Notes: a model not told the origin generated them from the letters alone. A DNA stretch of 64,000 nt from Hyphomicrobium sp. (GCA_002928735.1 PERL01000009.1:1-64000); one strand, 5' to 3'. Shown: positions 41,392 to 51,803, counted from the stretch's first letter. Made by a program: numbers and translations.

Positions 41392-42477
41392 TTAGCCGGT
41401 TTCCGCCGCCGGGAACAGCAGGCACGCATCCCCATACGAGTAGAACCGGTACCCATGCTGAATCGCATGCGCATACGCGGCCTGCATCGTCTCCAGCCCC
41501 GACAGCGCCGAAACCAGCATGAACAGCGTGGAGCGCGGCAAATGGAAATTGGTCATCAACGCACCCGTCACCCGGAAGCGATACCCCGGCGTAATAAAAA
41601 TTGACGTCTCGCCGGCCCACGCGCCGAGTTGCCCATCCTCCGCCGCCGCACTCTCCAGCGTCCGAAGCGACGTCGTCCCCACCGCCACCACCCGATTGCC
41701 CCGCGCGCGCACCGCATTCAGCGCCGCAGCAGTCGCCGCATCGATCGACCCCCACTCGGAATGCATCTGATGTCCGGCCGTATCCTCCGCCTTTACCGGC
41801 AGGAACGTCCCCGCCCCCACATGGAGTGTCACGGTGTGCCGCTCGATCCCGCGCGCGTCGATCGCCGCAATGAGCCGCTCTGTGAAATGCAGTCCGGCCG
41901 TGGGTGCAGCCACCGCCCCGTCCTTCGCCGCAAACATCGTTTGATAGCTCTGCCTATCCGCTTCCCCCGGCGGCCGCTTCAACGCGATGTACGGCGGCAG
42001 CGGCATCGCCCCCACCGCGGCAATGGCGCGATCAAGCTCATCTCCCGTCAGATCGAACGCGAGTTCAACTTCGCCCGCGTCGAATTTCCCCACGACCGTT
42101 GCGTCGAGCGCCCCCAAAAGGCAACTCGTGTTGGCATGCCCGAACCGCACCCGGTCGCCCGGCTCCAGCCGCTTCGCCGGCCGCGCGAATGCCCGCCAGC
42201 GCGCCCCATCCACCCGCTTGATGAGATTGAACGCAACCTTGGCTGTCACGCCGTCGCGCACGCGCACCCCGTCGAGCGCCGCCGGGATGACCCGCGTATC
42301 GTTGAAGACGAGCGCATCGCCGGGCTCCAAAAGTTCCGGCAGGTCGCGCACACTGAGGTCGCGAAGCGCCCCCACACGCGGATCGACCATGAGCAGGCGC
42401 GCCGCATCCCGCGGCTCCGCCGGATAAAGCGCGATCCGCTCTTCCGGCAGCTCGAAATCGAAAAGATCCGTGCGCAC
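41392..42477 (-). CDS. queA: S-adenosylmethionine:tRNA ribosyltransferase-isomerase
   Basis: 361 aa: [20 protein letters not shown] opening, [25 protein letters not shown] and [30 protein letters not shown], the QueA hallmarks. It makes epoxyqueuosine in the tRNA anticodon, the step after TGT. Operon with tgt. Confidence 0.95.
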   Translation of the reverse strand: MRTDLFDFELPEERIALYPAEPRDAARLLMVDPRVGALRDLSVRDLPELLEPGDALVFNDTRVIPAALDGVRVRDGVTAKVAFNLIKRVDGARWRAFARPAKRLEPGDRVRFGHANTSCLLGALDATVVGKFDAGEVELAFDLTGDELDRAIAAVGAMPLPPYIALKRPPGEADRQSYQTMFAAKDGAVAAPTAGLHFTERLIAAIDARGIERHTVTLHVGAGTFLPVKAEDTAGHQMHSEWGSIDAATAAALNAVRARGNRVVAVGTTSLRTLESAAAEDGQLGAWAGETSIFITPGYRFRVTGALMTNFHLPRSTLFMLVSALSGLETMQAAYAHAIQHGYRFYSYGDACLLFPAAETG

Positions 42478-42551
42478 GTGGTGTCACTCGCGGGTATCAC
42501 AACACCCGCGAGCTAGCATTCCCCCACGCAACAGCGCAAGTTGCTGCTACG

Positions 42552-43529
42552 TCAGAAAATCTCCGGCACGTGCATGTCATCCGGCACCGGGGCACGGGCA
42601 TAATTCGGGTGCCGCACGCGCTCCGGCAACAGCACCGGCGGCCGCGCCACCTCCTCGTAGGGGATTTGCGCCAGGAAGTGCGTAATGCAGTTGAGCCGCG
42701 CCTTCTTCTTGTCGTCGGCTTCCACGATCCACCAGCGCGCCTCGGGAATGTGCGTGCGCGCCAGCATCTCCTCCTTCGCCTTCGTGTACGCCTCCCACCG
42801 CCGCCGCGACTCCAAATCCATCGGCGACAGCTTCCATTGCTTGATGGGATCGTGAATGCGCATCCGGAAGCGCAGGTTCTGTTCCTCGTCCGAGATCGAG
42901 AACCAATACTTGATCAGGATGATCCCCGACCGCACCAGCATGCGCTCGAAGTCCGGCACGGAGCGGAAAAACTCTTCAACATCGTCATCCGAGCAAAAGC
43001 CCATCACGCGTTCGACACCCGCGCGGTTGTACCAGGAGCGATCGAACAGCACGATTTCGCCGGCAGCCGGCAGATGTTCGGCATAACGCTGGAAATACCA
43101 CTGCGTCCGCTGACGGTCGTTCGGCGCCGGCAACGCCGCCACGCGGCACACGCGCGGATTGAGCCGCTGCGTGATCCGCTTGATCACGCCTCCCTTACCC
43201 GCCGCATCGCGACCCTCGAAAACGACGACCACCTTTAGCTTCTGAGAGACCACCCAGTCCTGCAGCTTCACCAGCTCCCGCTGCAGCCGGAACAGCTCCT
43301 TGAAATAGACCGTCCGGTCCAGCGTCGAGACGCCCGGGTGCTCGGCAATATCGTCGAACAGCCCCTCCAGATGCTCGTCTTCGAGCTCCAGCTCCAATTC
43401 CTCGTCGAAGCTATCCAGAAGTTCCGCCTTCACGCGCTCTGGGATAGGCCGGCCGTTCTTGGTCGTATCGCCCACGTCTGTCACCTGCACCGCTGTTGGT
43501 CGCTTGTGCGGCGACTTCACAAAGGGCAT
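42552..43529 (-). CDS. ppk2: Polyphosphate kinase 2
   Basis: 325 aa from MPFVKSPHK. Walker A GRDAAGKGG, VVVFEGRD, lid motif FDRSWYNRAGVERVMGF and IHDPIKQWKLSPMDLES are the PPK2 family marks. It uses polyphosphate to phosphorylate nucleotides (or makes polyphosphate). Start moved from 43613: the added 28 residues are not conserved-looking. Confidence 0.93.
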   Translation of the reverse strand: MPFVKSPHKRPTAVQVTDVGDTTKNGRPIPERVKAELLDSFDEELELELEDEHLEGLFDDIAEHPGVSTLDRTVYFKELFRLQRELVKLQDWVVSQKLKVVVVFEGRDAAGKGGVIKRITQRLNPRVCRVAALPAPNDRQRTQWYFQRYAEHLPAAGEIVLFDRSWYNRAGVERVMGFCSDDDVEEFFRSVPDFERMLVRSGIILIKYWFSISDEEQNLRFRMRIHDPIKQWKLSPMDLESRRRWEAYTKAKEEMLARTHIPEARWWIVEADDKKKARLNCITHFLAQIPYEEVARPPVLLPERVRHPNYARAPVPDDMHVPEIF

Positions 43530-43628
43530 GTAACGGGCGTGTGACAGTCGCCCAATTGCGCCGTTCGATGGGCCTTGCGCGGTGCGGCGAACACGACCAT
43601 CGTGCGCCATCAACCAAGGAGACCGGCC

Positions 43629-43703
43629 ATGGCCAAGGAAAAGCGTTCCACAAAGGAAAAGCGCAAGCCCAAGAAGGAAAAGCCGGCCGCCCCTAAAAAA
43701 TAG
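43629..43703 (+). CDS. 24-aa lysine-rich peptide
   Basis: MAKEKRSTKEKRKPKKEKPA then APKK; AAGGAG 8 bases before the ATG. Highly basic, unstructured. Similar short lysine-rich products are seen in alphaproteobacteria. It could bind RNA or DNA. Confidence 0.6.
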   Translation: MAKEKRSTKEKRKPKKEKPAAPKK

Positions 43704-43725
43704 CCGGGCCTAGAAATAGCCAGCC

Positions 43726-44118
43726 CTAGCTGCGCACCCACTCAACGGCGGCCGCCACCGCGACGAGCACCCATGCGAGGATCGTCAGGCTGCCGCCGAT
43801 CGGTGCAGCCATGGGGAAAAGGCTTCCCGCCTCGAAGCCCCTGAGCGCGATATCGCCTGCGAAAAGCGCCACGCCCAGCAGCATCGCGCGCGCCGCAGCC
43901 CGCCACCATCCGCCCGCCGTCGTGGATCGCACCGCCCACGCCGCGATGGCGAGCACCGCCACCGCATGCACCATCAGCATCTGCGCCGCGCTTGCCATGG
44001 CCGGCGTCGGCACTTTGTGCGCAGCCACCGCCGCGAGCGCCACGCCAGCCGCCCCCATCAACCCGGCCGCAGCCGCGATGCCCAGCTCTGCCCGGGGCGT
44101 CTTGTCGAAGCGCGTCAT
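43726..44118 (-). CDS. DUF423 membrane protein
   Basis: 130 aa with four membrane helices. GLMGAAGVALAAVAAHKVPT, LMVHAVAVLAIAAW, GDIALRGFEAG and PIGGSLTILAWVLVA are DUF423 patterns (YgdD-like). Unknown function. Just downstream of the cyclophilin. Confidence 0.88.
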   Translation of the reverse strand: MTRFDKTPRAELGIAAAAGLMGAAGVALAAVAAHKVPTPAMASAAQMLMVHAVAVLAIAAWAVRSTTAGGWWRAAARAMLLGVALFAGDIALRGFEAGSLFPMAAPIGGSLTILAWVLVAVAAAVEWVRS

Positions 44119-44121
44119 GCG

Positions 44122-44598
44122 TTACGCCACGTCGGCGGCAACGCGGACCGAAATCATCTTGTCCGGCGACCGCGGCGGCTCACCCTTCGCCAACTGGTCA
44201 ACAGCGTCCATGCCGTCGATCACTTTGCCCCAAACTGTGTATTGCTTGTCGAGGAATCGTGCGTCGTCGAACACAATGAAAAACTGGCTGTTGGCCGAAT
44301 TCGGCATCGACGACCGGGCCATCGAACACACACCGCGCACGTGCGGCTCGGCGTTGAACTCCGCCGGCAGGTTGGGATGCTTCGACTGGCCCGTGCCACG
44401 TCCCTGCGGACAGCCCGTCTGCGCCATGAAGCCGTCGATCACGCGGTGAAACACGATCCCGTCGTAGAACTTCTCGCGCGCCAGAAGCTTGATGCGCTCC
44501 ACATGCTTAGGCGCCAGATCAGGACGCAGTTCGATTGTCACCGTCCCCTTGCTCGTCTCGATGATCAGCGTGTTCTCGGGGTCCTTGATGGCGGCCAT
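44122..44598 (-). CDS. ppiB: Cytoplasmic peptidyl-prolyl isomerase (cyclophilin)
   Basis: 158 aa, no signal. DGIVFHRVIDGFMAQTGCPQ, SANSQFFIVF and YTVWGKVIDGMD are the cyclophilin core. Catalyses proline isomerisation. Second of two tandem paralogues. Confidence 0.93.
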   Translation of the reverse strand: MAAIKDPENTLIIETSKGTVTIELRPDLAPKHVERIKLLAREKFYDGIVFHRVIDGFMAQTGCPQGRGTGQSKHPNLPAEFNAEPHVRGVCSMARSSMPNSANSQFFIVFDDARFLDKQYTVWGKVIDGMDAVDQLAKGEPPRSPDKMISVRVAADVA

Positions 44599-44657
44599 GG
44601 TTTGGCTCTCTCCGTTACTGAGGTTTATGGACTGTTTCGGTCGGGATCAGGCGGCGC

Positions 44658-45233
44658 TCAAGGCGCGATGTATGCCTTCACGATTTTATCCGGCTTGGGC
44701 GGCGGCTCGCCTTTGGCGATCTTGTCGACCGCGATCATGCCGTCGATCACCTGACCCCACACCGTGTACTGGCTGTTGAGGTTGGGCGCATGCGTGAAGC
44801 AGATGAAAAATTGGCTGTTGGCCGAATTCGGGCTCGACGACCGCGCAGCCCCCACCGTCCCGCGCTCGAACGGCGTCGGCGTGAACTCGGCCGGCAGGTC
44901 GGGATACTTCGACCCGCCCATGCCCGTGCCTGTCGGATCGCCCGTCTGCGCCATGAAGCCAGGGATCACCCGGTGGAAGATGATGCCGTTATAAAAGCCC
45001 TCACCCGCGAGTTGCTTCACCCGCGCCACGTGCTGCGGCGCCAGATCCGGACGCAGCTTGATCTTCACCGTCCCCGTCGTCAGTTCCAGAACCAGCGTCT
45101 CACCCGCCGCGACCGGGCCCCCTGCCGGATTGGCACCCGTCGCCGGCCCACCGACCTCAGCAGTCGAGCTGTTGCCGCAAGCGGCCAGCGAAAACGCCAG
45201 CATGAGGAACGAAAGAAGGGTTGGAAAGCGCAT
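44658..45233 (-). CDS. Lipoprotein peptidyl-prolyl isomerase (cyclophilin)
   Basis: 191 aa. Lipoprotein signal with lipobox LAAC (Cys near 19), then a Gly/Pro linker and the same cyclophilin core (NGIIFHRVIPGFMAQTGDPT, NSANSQFFICF, YTVWGQVIDGM). Probably helps fold envelope proteins. The paralogue downstream shares the C-terminal GEPP...PDK. Confidence 0.92.
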   Translation of the reverse strand: MRFPTLLSFLMLAFSLAACGNSSTAEVGGPATGANPAGGPVAAGETLVLELTTGTVKIKLRPDLAPQHVARVKQLAGEGFYNGIIFHRVIPGFMAQTGDPTGTGMGGSKYPDLPAEFTPTPFERGTVGAARSSSPNSANSQFFICFTHAPNLNSQYTVWGQVIDGMIAVDKIAKGEPPPKPDKIVKAYIAP

Positions 45234-45368
45234 CGGCGTCGGCTCCTAGGGGCCTGAATTGAACCTGTCTGGGTGATCTATCTGCCGCCCCGGACGTGGC
45301 GCCCTTATGGCCGCTCTGCCGGGCCCTGGCAAGGCAACCCCGCCCTGCACACACCGTCGTTTCAGCCA

Positions 45369-45875
45369 TTAGGCCTTCCGCTGCGCCTTATCCGCCAACC
45401 GCTTGGCCACCGCCTTCGACACGAACGGCGACGGGTCACCCCCCATCAACGCCACGGCCCGCACGAGATTCGCCGCGATATGGCGCACATTCGGCGAGGC
45501 GGCCACGAACACCGTCTCGATCTCGTCGGCCATTTCACCGTTCATGCCGGCCATCTGCATTTCGTAGTCGAAGTCGGTCCCGTCCCTGAGCCCACGGAAA
45601 ATGATCGCTGCTCCGTGCGCCCGCGCCGCCTCCACGGCCAACCCCTGGAACGTCACGATCCGCACCTCGGTCCCGGTCCGCTTGGCGATCGCCCGCGTCT
45701 CGTCTTCCAGCATCTCGACCCGCTCGCCCGCCGTGAACAGCGGCGACTTACCCGGATTGGTGCCGATCCCGATCACGAGCGTATCCACCAGCCGGCACGC
45801 CCGCGCAATCACGTCCGTGTGGCCGTGGGTCACGGGATCGAAGGAGCCGGAATAAAAGCCGATGCGTGCTGCCAT
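45369..45875 (-). CDS. coaD: Phosphopantetheine adenylyltransferase
   Basis: 168 aa. [20 protein letters not shown] with T/Hx[17 protein letters not shown], and [14 protein letters not shown] are CoaD motifs. Penultimate CoA biosynthesis step. Lies in the conserved gyrA-coaD-ppi neighbourhood. Confidence 0.95.
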   Translation of the reverse strand: MAARIGFYSGSFDPVTHGHTDVIARACRLVDTLVIGIGTNPGKSPLFTAGERVEMLEDETRAIAKRTGTEVRIVTFQGLAVEAARAHGAAIIFRGLRDGTDFDYEMQMAGMNGEMADEIETVFVAASPNVRHIAANLVRAVALMGGDPSPFVSKAVAKRLADKAQRKA

Positions 45876-46008
45876 CCCGGCATCTAGCCCGCAACGCGAT
45901 CACGCCGCAAGACCGCGTGCCCGGCGTTCTTGGGGTTAACATGAACACACCGCCAAACCCGCGCCGCGCGGCCGGCTCGCCGCAGGGGAGCAGCCCGGCG
46001 CAAACAAA

Positions 46009-46036
46009 AGAGGCCCGCTCGGATGAGCGGGCCTCT
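46009..46036 (-). terminator. Rho-independent terminator after ompW
   Basis: AGAGGCCCGCTC/GAGCGGGCCTCT, a perfect 12-bp stem with a 4-base loop; on the minus strand it is followed by TTTGTTTG. Located 28 bases past the ompW stop. Confidence 0.85.
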
Positions 46037-46064
46037 TGTCGTCCCCCAGGCAAAACCCGGGAAT

Positions 46065-46760
46065 TTACTTCATCGGCGCTTCGGCGTGCCGCGACCCGAA
46101 GATGTCCGACAGGTTGAAGCGATAGCCGAGACCAACCGAGAAGATCCAGGGATCGATGCCGACATCGAACTGATCGACACCGTTGACCGAAACAGTGTGC
46201 TCGATCCAGGTCTTCTTGACGTCCGCGTTCAGATACCAGCCTTGACCGACTTCGATATCCACACCCGCCTGCAGCGTGAAGCCCAGTGCGTCATCGACTT
46301 CGACGCGTGCGCCATTGAGAGCACCAACGCCATCTTCGCTAAACGGCAAGATGTACTGAATGCCGGCACCTACGTAGGGTTTAATGCCGTTCATGCTGTC
46401 GAAATGGTACTGAAGTGTGAGCGCCGGCGGGAACACCCAGAAATCGGCAACGTGGCCAGCCGCACTGTGATTGGCCTCGAGATTGGCGAAACAGCAGAAA
46501 AGTTCCAGCGCGAGATTCTTGTTCAGGAAGTACGTCAGAGTCAGCGTCGGGATGAACTCGTCATCCAATTCCACAGTCCCCGCCAAGGGACCGCCCGGAT
46601 TGGTGCTATCATCGTTGAAGTTCACATAAGTGCCCTGCACGCGCACCAGCATGTCGCCGGCATAGTCGCCAGCCTGCGCCGGGACAGCCGCCGTCGCCAT
46701 GGCACCCGCCAATGCGAGCCCGCCCAAATACGCCCTGACGCCCGTTCCAATCTTCAGCAT
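46065..46760 (-). CDS. ompW: OmpW-family outer membrane protein
   Basis: 231 aa from MLKIGTGVRAYLGGLALAGA; signal cleaved near VPAQA-GD. Ends in the beta-barrel form GLGYRFNLSDIFG. FIPTLTLTYFLNKNLALELF and NGIKPYVGAGIQY are OmpW patterns. Eight-stranded barrel for hydrophobic compounds. Probably controlled by FNR given the boxes upstream. Confidence 0.88.
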   Translation of the reverse strand: MLKIGTGVRAYLGGLALAGAMATAAVPAQAGDYAGDMLVRVQGTYVNFNDDSTNPGGPLAGTVELDDEFIPTLTLTYFLNKNLALELFCCFANLEANHSAAGHVADFWVFPPALTLQYHFDSMNGIKPYVGAGIQYILPFSEDGVGALNGARVEVDDALGFTLQAGVDIEVGQGWYLNADVKKTWIEHTVSVNGVDQFDVGIDPWIFSVGLGYRFNLSDIFGSRHAEAPMK

Positions 46761-46939
46761 GTCCCTTGTCCCCTTCTCTGAACGGCCCGCTGGAAAAATC
46801 TTCCCCAGGGCCGCACTCGTCTCCCCTCCATCCATAATTCCGTCAGCGGATTCTCCCAGCCCTTCGGAGCCCCGTTGCCTGACCGACATCAGCAACCAGC
46901 GGGTGTGTGGCCCCCTGTTGCTCCCCCGCAACGCCTCCG

Positions 46940-46953
46940 TTGATGCAGATCAA
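46940..46953. promoter_or_regulatory. FNR box 1 (ompW side)
   Basis: TTGATGCAGATCAA: TTGAT-N4-ATCAA, a perfect anaerobox. It lies 180 bases before the ompW ATG. Confidence 0.8.
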
Positions 46954-47012
46954 CCCGCGCCGGCGCTGCGTCACCGCGCACCACCACCTTTCGTCGCAAC
47001 TGCACCCAAACG

Positions 47013-47026
47013 TTGATGTCCATCAA
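47013..47026. promoter_or_regulatory. FNR box 2 (regulator side)
   Basis: TTGATGTCCATCAA: second perfect TTGAT-N4-ATCAA, 73 bases from the first, 88 bases before the regulator ATG. Suggests autoregulation or control by another FNR/FixK. Confidence 0.8.
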
Positions 47027-47113
47027 AGCCGCCCCCTCGCGATGAGCCGACCGTGATCCCGATTTCAGAGCCCCAGAGAATCCGTGAGGGCTCCAAACTA
47101 GATCGGACACGTC

Positions 47114-47887
47114 ATGACACTCAGGGATCGCGAGCGGCCGCAAGCCAACCCCCGCGCACAGCCCCAAGCCGCAACTCAGCGTCCGGCGGGCGCCTTTCTC
47201 GGCCGCTTGACCACGCTTGGAGATGATGCGCCGCTGCAAGCAACGCCGCTCAAGCTACGCCCCCGCCAGCGCATTCCCCTTGCCCCGGCCCAGGACGACC
47301 TCATTTTCGCGCTCCAGACCGGTGTCGTCTCCGCCCGCGTAGCGATGACCAACAGCGCCGCCGGCCTCATCACGCTCTACTTCCCCGGCGACGTCATTTC
47401 CGTGGGCGCCATTCCCTGCTTCAGCGAGCGCCTGTTCGTTGCCGCCACCCAGGCCGACGTGCTGCGATTCAAAGCCAAACCCCTTCTCCGCCTGCTCACG
47501 TCCGACATCGAACTCCTGGCAGCCTTCGATCGCCAGCGCGATCGCCAGTTGGCGCGCGCCGCCGTGCACGCCACGATCCTCGCCACCCTCGACGGGCCGC
47601 AGCGCCTCGCCGCCTTCCTCATCGAAATGGCCCTAGAGATCGGCACGCCGGTTGGAAGCACGATCGCCATCGATCTGCCCCTGTCGCGCACGGAAATAGC
47701 CCAATATCTGGCGCTCAATGCCGACACGCTCTCGCGGCTCGTCTCGCGCTTCAAGACCGACGGCCTCATCACGCAAAAGAGCCGTCATCAGGTGGCGCTG
47801 AAAAACTGGCGCACCATCGCCGACATGTGCCCCGTCACGCCGGCCCTCGTGGCGCTCGAGCGCAACCGTCCGTCGCCGCTTTCATAG
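47114..47887 (+). CDS. FNR/Crp-family regulator (FixK-like)
   Basis: 257 aa. Disordered N-terminus (1-30), cyclic-nucleotide-type sensor barrel (30-150, RPRQRIPLAPAQDDLIFALQ), dimer helix and C-terminal HTH (LPLSRTEIAQYLALNADTLSR). It lacks the four-cysteine cluster of FNR, so FixK-like or another signal-dependent member. Divergent from ompW across the two FNR boxes. Confidence 0.85.
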   Translation: MTLRDRERPQANPRAQPQAATQRPAGAFLGRLTTLGDDAPLQATPLKLRPRQRIPLAPAQDDLIFALQTGVVSARVAMTNSAAGLITLYFPGDVISVGAIPCFSERLFVAATQADVLRFKAKPLLRLLTSDIELLAAFDRQRDRQLARAAVHATILATLDGPQRLAAFLIEMALEIGTPVGSTIAIDLPLSRTEIAQYLALNADTLSRLVSRFKTDGLITQKSRHQVALKNWRTIADMCPVTPALVALERNRPSPLS

Positions 47888-47924
47888 AGCACGCGGCGAT
47901 AGACATGGGGCCGGCGAAGGGGCG

Positions 47925-50684
47925 CTATGCCTCCCCGCCGTCCGCCGCGCCGTCGTCTTCGCCCTCGGGCTCGGACAGACGTTCGACCGACACGACGCTT
48001 TCATCCGCATCCGTCTTGAAGATGCGCACGCCCTGCGTGTTGCGGCCGGCAATGCGCACGTCATGCACCGGCGTGCGGATCAATTGCCCGCCATCGGTCA
48101 CTAACATGATCTGATCGCTGTCCTCGATTGGGAACGACGCCACCAGATTGCCGTTGCGGTCGTTGACCACCATCGCGACTATGCCCTTGCCGCCGCGTCC
48201 GCTCGTGCGGAATTCATAGCTGGATGTTCGCTTGCCGAAACCGCGCTCCGAAACCGTGAGCACGAATTGCTCCCGCGCGCCCAGTTCCGCATATCGCTCC
48301 GGCGTCAGATCCGCACTTTCTTCCGCGCCGTCTTCCGCGTCCGCCTCAGCTCCCGTGGTCTCGGCAGCCTCTTCGTCACCCGTGGCACGCCGCATGGCCG
48401 CGGCTTGTTTGAGATAGGCAGCCCGCTCCGCCGGCGATGCATCGACATGGCCCAGGATCGCCATCGAGATCACCTCGTCGCCATCCTCCAGACGAATGCC
48501 GCGCACGCCATCCGAATCGCGGCCCTTGAAGAGACGCACCTCGTCCCCGATCAGGAACCGGATGCACTGCCCCTGCGCCGTCGTCAGCAGAACGTCGTCG
48601 TCCGGCCGCGCGATCGCCACCGACACGATCCGATCACCCTCGTCGAGCTTCATCGCAATCTTGCCGTTGCGATTGATGTTCTCGAAATCGGTCAGCGAAT
48701 TCCGCCGGATGTTGCCCGACCGCGTCGCGAACACGAGTTCCAGCGAGGCCCACGTCTCGCTGTCCTCCGGCAACAGCAGGATCGACGTAATAACCTCGCC
48801 CTCTTCCAAGGGCAACAGATTGACCAGCGCCTTGCCCGTCGACTGCGGCGTCGCCGCCGGCAGACGCCACACCTTCATGCGGTAGCACATGCCGCGCGAG
48901 GAGAAGAACAGCACCGGCGTATGCGTCGATGTCACGAACATCTGCGTGACAAAATCCTCGTCCCGCGTCGCCATGCCCGACCGGCCCTTGCCGCCGCGCC
49001 GCTGCGCCCGGTAGGTCGAAAGCGGCACGCGCTTGATGTAGCCCTTGTGGCTGACCGTAACCACGACGTCTTCGCGCTGGATGAGGTCCTCGTCCTCGAC
49101 TTCACCCTCAATGTCCACGATCTCGGTCTTGCGCGGCGTTGCAAACTGCGCCTTCACATCCGCCAACTCGCTGCGGATGATGTCGAATATGCGCGCCCGC
49201 GACGACAGGATATCCAGATAGTCCTGGATCTCGGTGGCGAGCTTTTTCAACTCGTCGCCGATTTCATCGCGGCCCAGCGCTGTCAGGCGGGCCAGGCGCA
49301 GTTCCAGGATCGCCTTCGCCTGCTCGTCCGACAGGCGGTACGTCTCGTCCGCCGCCAGCTTGTGGCGCGGATCCGCAATCAATTCGATGAGCGGCGCCAT
49401 GTCCTTGGCTGGCCAGTCGCGCGCCATCAACTGATCTTTCGCATCCGCCGGCGAGGGCGCATGGCGAATGAGTTTGATGACTTCGTCGATGTTGGCAACC
49501 GCGATGGCGAGACCCACCAACACGTGCGCCCGGTCGCGCGCCTTGTTGAGCAGATACTTCGTCCGCCGCGTCACGACCTCCTGCCGGAACGTCGTGAACG
49601 CCTCGATCATATCCTTCAGATTGAGCTGTTCGGGACGACCGCCGTTGAGCGCGATCATATTGGCGCCAAACGTCGTCTGCAGATCCGAGAACCGCCACAG
49701 CTGATTGAGCACCACGTCCGCGATGGCATCCCGCTTCAGTTCGATGACGATCCGCATCCCCTCGCGGTTGCTCTCGTCCCAAAGATCCGAAATCCCCTCG
49801 ACGCGTTTTTCCCGCACCAAGTCGGCAATCTTTTCAATCAGCGTCTTCTTGTTCACCTGATACGGAATGGCCGTGACGACGAGCGCCTCGCGGTCCTTGC
49901 GCACGTTTTCGACATGCACCTTCGCGCGCATCAGGATCGAGCCGCGGCCCTTGTGATAGGCCGACAGAATGCCGCCCCGCCCCAGGATCAGCCCGCCCGT
50001 CGGGAAATCAGGTCCCGGTACGATCTGGCAGAGTTCGTCGATGGTGATTTCCGGATTGTCGAGATGCGCCTGACACGCGTCGATCACTTCGCCCAGATTA
50101 TGCGGCGGAATGTTCGTCGCCATACCGACCGCGATACCGCCCGCGCCATTGACGAGCAGGTTGGGAAACTTCGCCGGCAGCACCGACGGCTCCTGCAGCG
50201 TGCCGTCGTAGTTCTCCTTAAACTCAACCGTCTCCTTGTCGAGATCATCGAGCAGATAGGAGGCGACCTTCTGCAGCCGCGATTCCGTGTAGCGTTCAGC
50301 CGCCGCCGGATCGCCGTCGACGGAGCCAAAGTTGCCCTGGCCATCGATCAGCGGCAGCCGCATCGAGAAGTCTTGCGCCAGCCGCACGAGCGCATCGTAA
50401 ATCGCCAAGTTGCCGTGCGGGTGATACTTGCCCATCACCTCGCCGACGATGCGCGCCGACTTGACGTATTTCTTGTTCCAGTCGAGCCCCAGTTCCTGCA
50501 TCGCGTACAGGATACGCCGGTGCACCGGCTTCAACCCGTCGCGCACATCGGGAAGCGCGCGCGAAATGATGACGCTCATCGCGTACTCAAGGTACGACTT
50601 TTTCATCTCGTCGATGATCTGCACCGGACGGATGTCGCTCGGGCCGTCGCCGCCGTTCTGGTCGTCGTCGCGATTGTCTGCCAA
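47925..50684 (-). CDS. gyrA: DNA gyrase subunit A
   Basis: 919 aa from a TTG start preceded by GAGGG 6 bases upstream; the earlier ATG would add a non-GyrA stretch. Catalytic Y132 ([11 protein letters not shown]), GyrA box [10 protein letters not shown], and C-terminal pinwheel repeats. QRDR reads [15 protein letters not shown]. coli D82 and S83 are Asn and Leu, D87 is kept. An acidic insert ([20 protein letters not shown]) lies in the C-terminal domain. Confidence 0.96.
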   Translation of the reverse strand: MADNRDDDQNGGDGPSDIRPVQIIDEMKKSYLEYAMSVIISRALPDVRDGLKPVHRRILYAMQELGLDWNKKYVKSARIVGEVMGKYHPHGNLAIYDALVRLAQDFSMRLPLIDGQGNFGSVDGDPAAAERYTESRLQKVASYLLDDLDKETVEFKENYDGTLQEPSVLPAKFPNLLVNGAGGIAVGMATNIPPHNLGEVIDACQAHLDNPEITIDELCQIVPGPDFPTGGLILGRGGILSAYHKGRGSILMRAKVHVENVRKDREALVVTAIPYQVNKKTLIEKIADLVREKRVEGISDLWDESNREGMRIVIELKRDAIADVVLNQLWRFSDLQTTFGANMIALNGGRPEQLNLKDMIEAFTTFRQEVVTRRTKYLLNKARDRAHVLVGLAIAVANIDEVIKLIRHAPSPADAKDQLMARDWPAKDMAPLIELIADPRHKLAADETYRLSDEQAKAILELRLARLTALGRDEIGDELKKLATEIQDYLDILSSRARIFDIIRSELADVKAQFATPRKTEIVDIEGEVEDEDLIQREDVVVTVSHKGYIKRVPLSTYRAQRRGGKGRSGMATRDEDFVTQMFVTSTHTPVLFFSSRGMCYRMKVWRLPAATPQSTGKALVNLLPLEEGEVITSILLLPEDSETWASLELVFATRSGNIRRNSLTDFENINRNGKIAMKLDEGDRIVSVAIARPDDDVLLTTAQGQCIRFLIGDEVRLFKGRDSDGVRGIRLEDGDEVISMAILGHVDASPAERAAYLKQAAAMRRATGDEEAAETTGAEADAEDGAEESADLTPERYAELGAREQFVLTVSERGFGKRTSSYEFRTSGRGGKGIVAMVVNDRNGNLVASFPIEDSDQIMLVTDGGQLIRTPVHDVRIAGRNTQGVRIFKTDADESVVSVERLSEPEGEDDGAADGGEA

Positions 50685-51025
50685 GGGGTCCCTCAATTGC
50701 TCCGCGGCGGACCTGAGCCCGGCCCCGCAAAGCCAAAACGAATATGACGGTTGTCTAGCCCGCCCCCGCCGCCGGGGCAACCACGCCCAACGCCGCCGCC
50801 CGTGGTTCTCCCCATGAACCAAGCGGCCACTTTTGGCATTCAATACCAACGGCTTAATTGCTCACGCCTCGGAAAAACAGTCTGGACGCAGAAGGTGACT
50901 TGCTCCGGCCACAGTCCCGCCCTATCTGCACGGCGTTCGTCCAGGGCCCTAGAGAGCCCAAGTCTTGCGTGACGACGCCGCCGTTTCATCGGAAAGGCGG
51001 CCATATATCCAAGGGGTACCAGACT
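50685..51025. other. 341-base gyrA/PRC-protein divergent gap
   Basis: No gene is seen. GGGG runs and the gyrA leader lie here. A ribosome site for the PRC gene is not strong (AAGGGG, 12 bases before ATG). Confidence 0.5.
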
Positions 51026-51694
51026 ATGCAGAAATTCATTCTCGGCGCCGCCGCCCTCGCCCTCTTCGCGACGGCCGCCGTTGCCGAACCCGCCGCGCCC
51101 GCAGCCGGCGTCTTCATCAAGAGCCAGACGGCTGATGAATACCTCGCCAAGGATCACCTCATCGGCGTCAAGGTGAAGGGTCCCGATGGCAAGATCGTCG
51201 GCGACATCGAAGACCTCATCGTCACCGACGGCAACACCGTCGTCGGCATCGTGATGGGCACCGGTGGCTTCCTCGGCATGGCTGAGAAGAAGATCGGCGT
51301 GCAGCTGTCCGCGTTGAAGTTTGAAGACGCAGCCGGCGCGCTTTCCGTCTCGCTCCCCGAAGCGACCAAAGAAGCGCTCGACGCCGCTCCCGCTTATGAG
51401 CGCGCGCAGCCCAAGAAGTCGCTGTGGGATCGCGCCAAGGAAAAGGCAATCGAGCTGAAGGACAAGACCGCGGCCACGACGAACAACGCCGTGGAGAAGG
51501 CCAAGCCCGCGCTGGAAGACGCCAAGCAGAAGGCCGCCGAAGCTTACGAGAAGGCTAAGGAAGCCGCGACTCCGGCCTATGAAAAGGCCAAGGAAGCAGT
51601 CGGCGGTGCCGTCGATGCAGCCAAGGAAGCTGCCCAGCCCGCTCCGGCACCGGAACCCGCTCCGTCAGCCCCGGCCGCTCCCGCTACGCCTTAA
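51026..51694 (+). CDS. Secreted PRC-barrel protein with repeated helical tail
   Basis: 222 aa. Signal peptide (MQKFILGAAALALFATAAVA), PRC-barrel domain (residues 35-110, DHLIGVKVKGPDGKIVGDIE), then a coiled Ala/Lys/Glu-rich tail with YEKAKEAA repeats. Envelope protein of unknown role. Terminated by the strong hairpin at 51804. Confidence 0.8.
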   Translation: MQKFILGAAALALFATAAVAEPAAPAAGVFIKSQTADEYLAKDHLIGVKVKGPDGKIVGDIEDLIVTDGNTVVGIVMGTGGFLGMAEKKIGVQLSALKFEDAAGALSVSLPEATKEALDAAPAYERAQPKKSLWDRAKEKAIELKDKTAATTNNAVEKAKPALEDAKQKAAEAYEKAKEAATPAYEKAKEAVGGAVDAAKEAAQPAPAPEPAPSAPAAPATP

Positions 51695-51723
51695 TGGGGA
51701 GGCGCACAACACGCGCCACCCCA

Positions 51724-51760
51724 CCGCTGTCATCCTCGGGCTTGTCCCGAGGACCCATCG
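51724..51760. repeat. Dispersed palindromic repeat (TCATCCTCG type), copy 1
   Basis: TCATCCTCGGGCTTGTCCCGAGGACCCA: CCTCGGG/CCCGAGG hairpin within the sequence seen again near 59680 and 63919. Confidence 0.55.
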
Positions 51761-51803
51761 GCCCACAATCGCCGACGTATTCACGACCCAGTCAACTTCA
51801 AAT

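Larger units (their letters stand above)
46761..47113. other. 353-base divergent regulatory region
   Basis: Between ompW and the FNR/Crp regulator; holds two FNR boxes and otherwise no gene. Confidence 0.7.

Noticed and set aside
40326-41522. 398-aa open frame antisense to tgt
   Set aside because: Arg/His/Pro-rich shadow of tgt.
48267-50747. 826-aa open frame antisense to gyrA
   Set aside because: Shadow caused by high GC third positions of gyrA; Arg/His/Leu-rich, no motif, gyrA itself certain.
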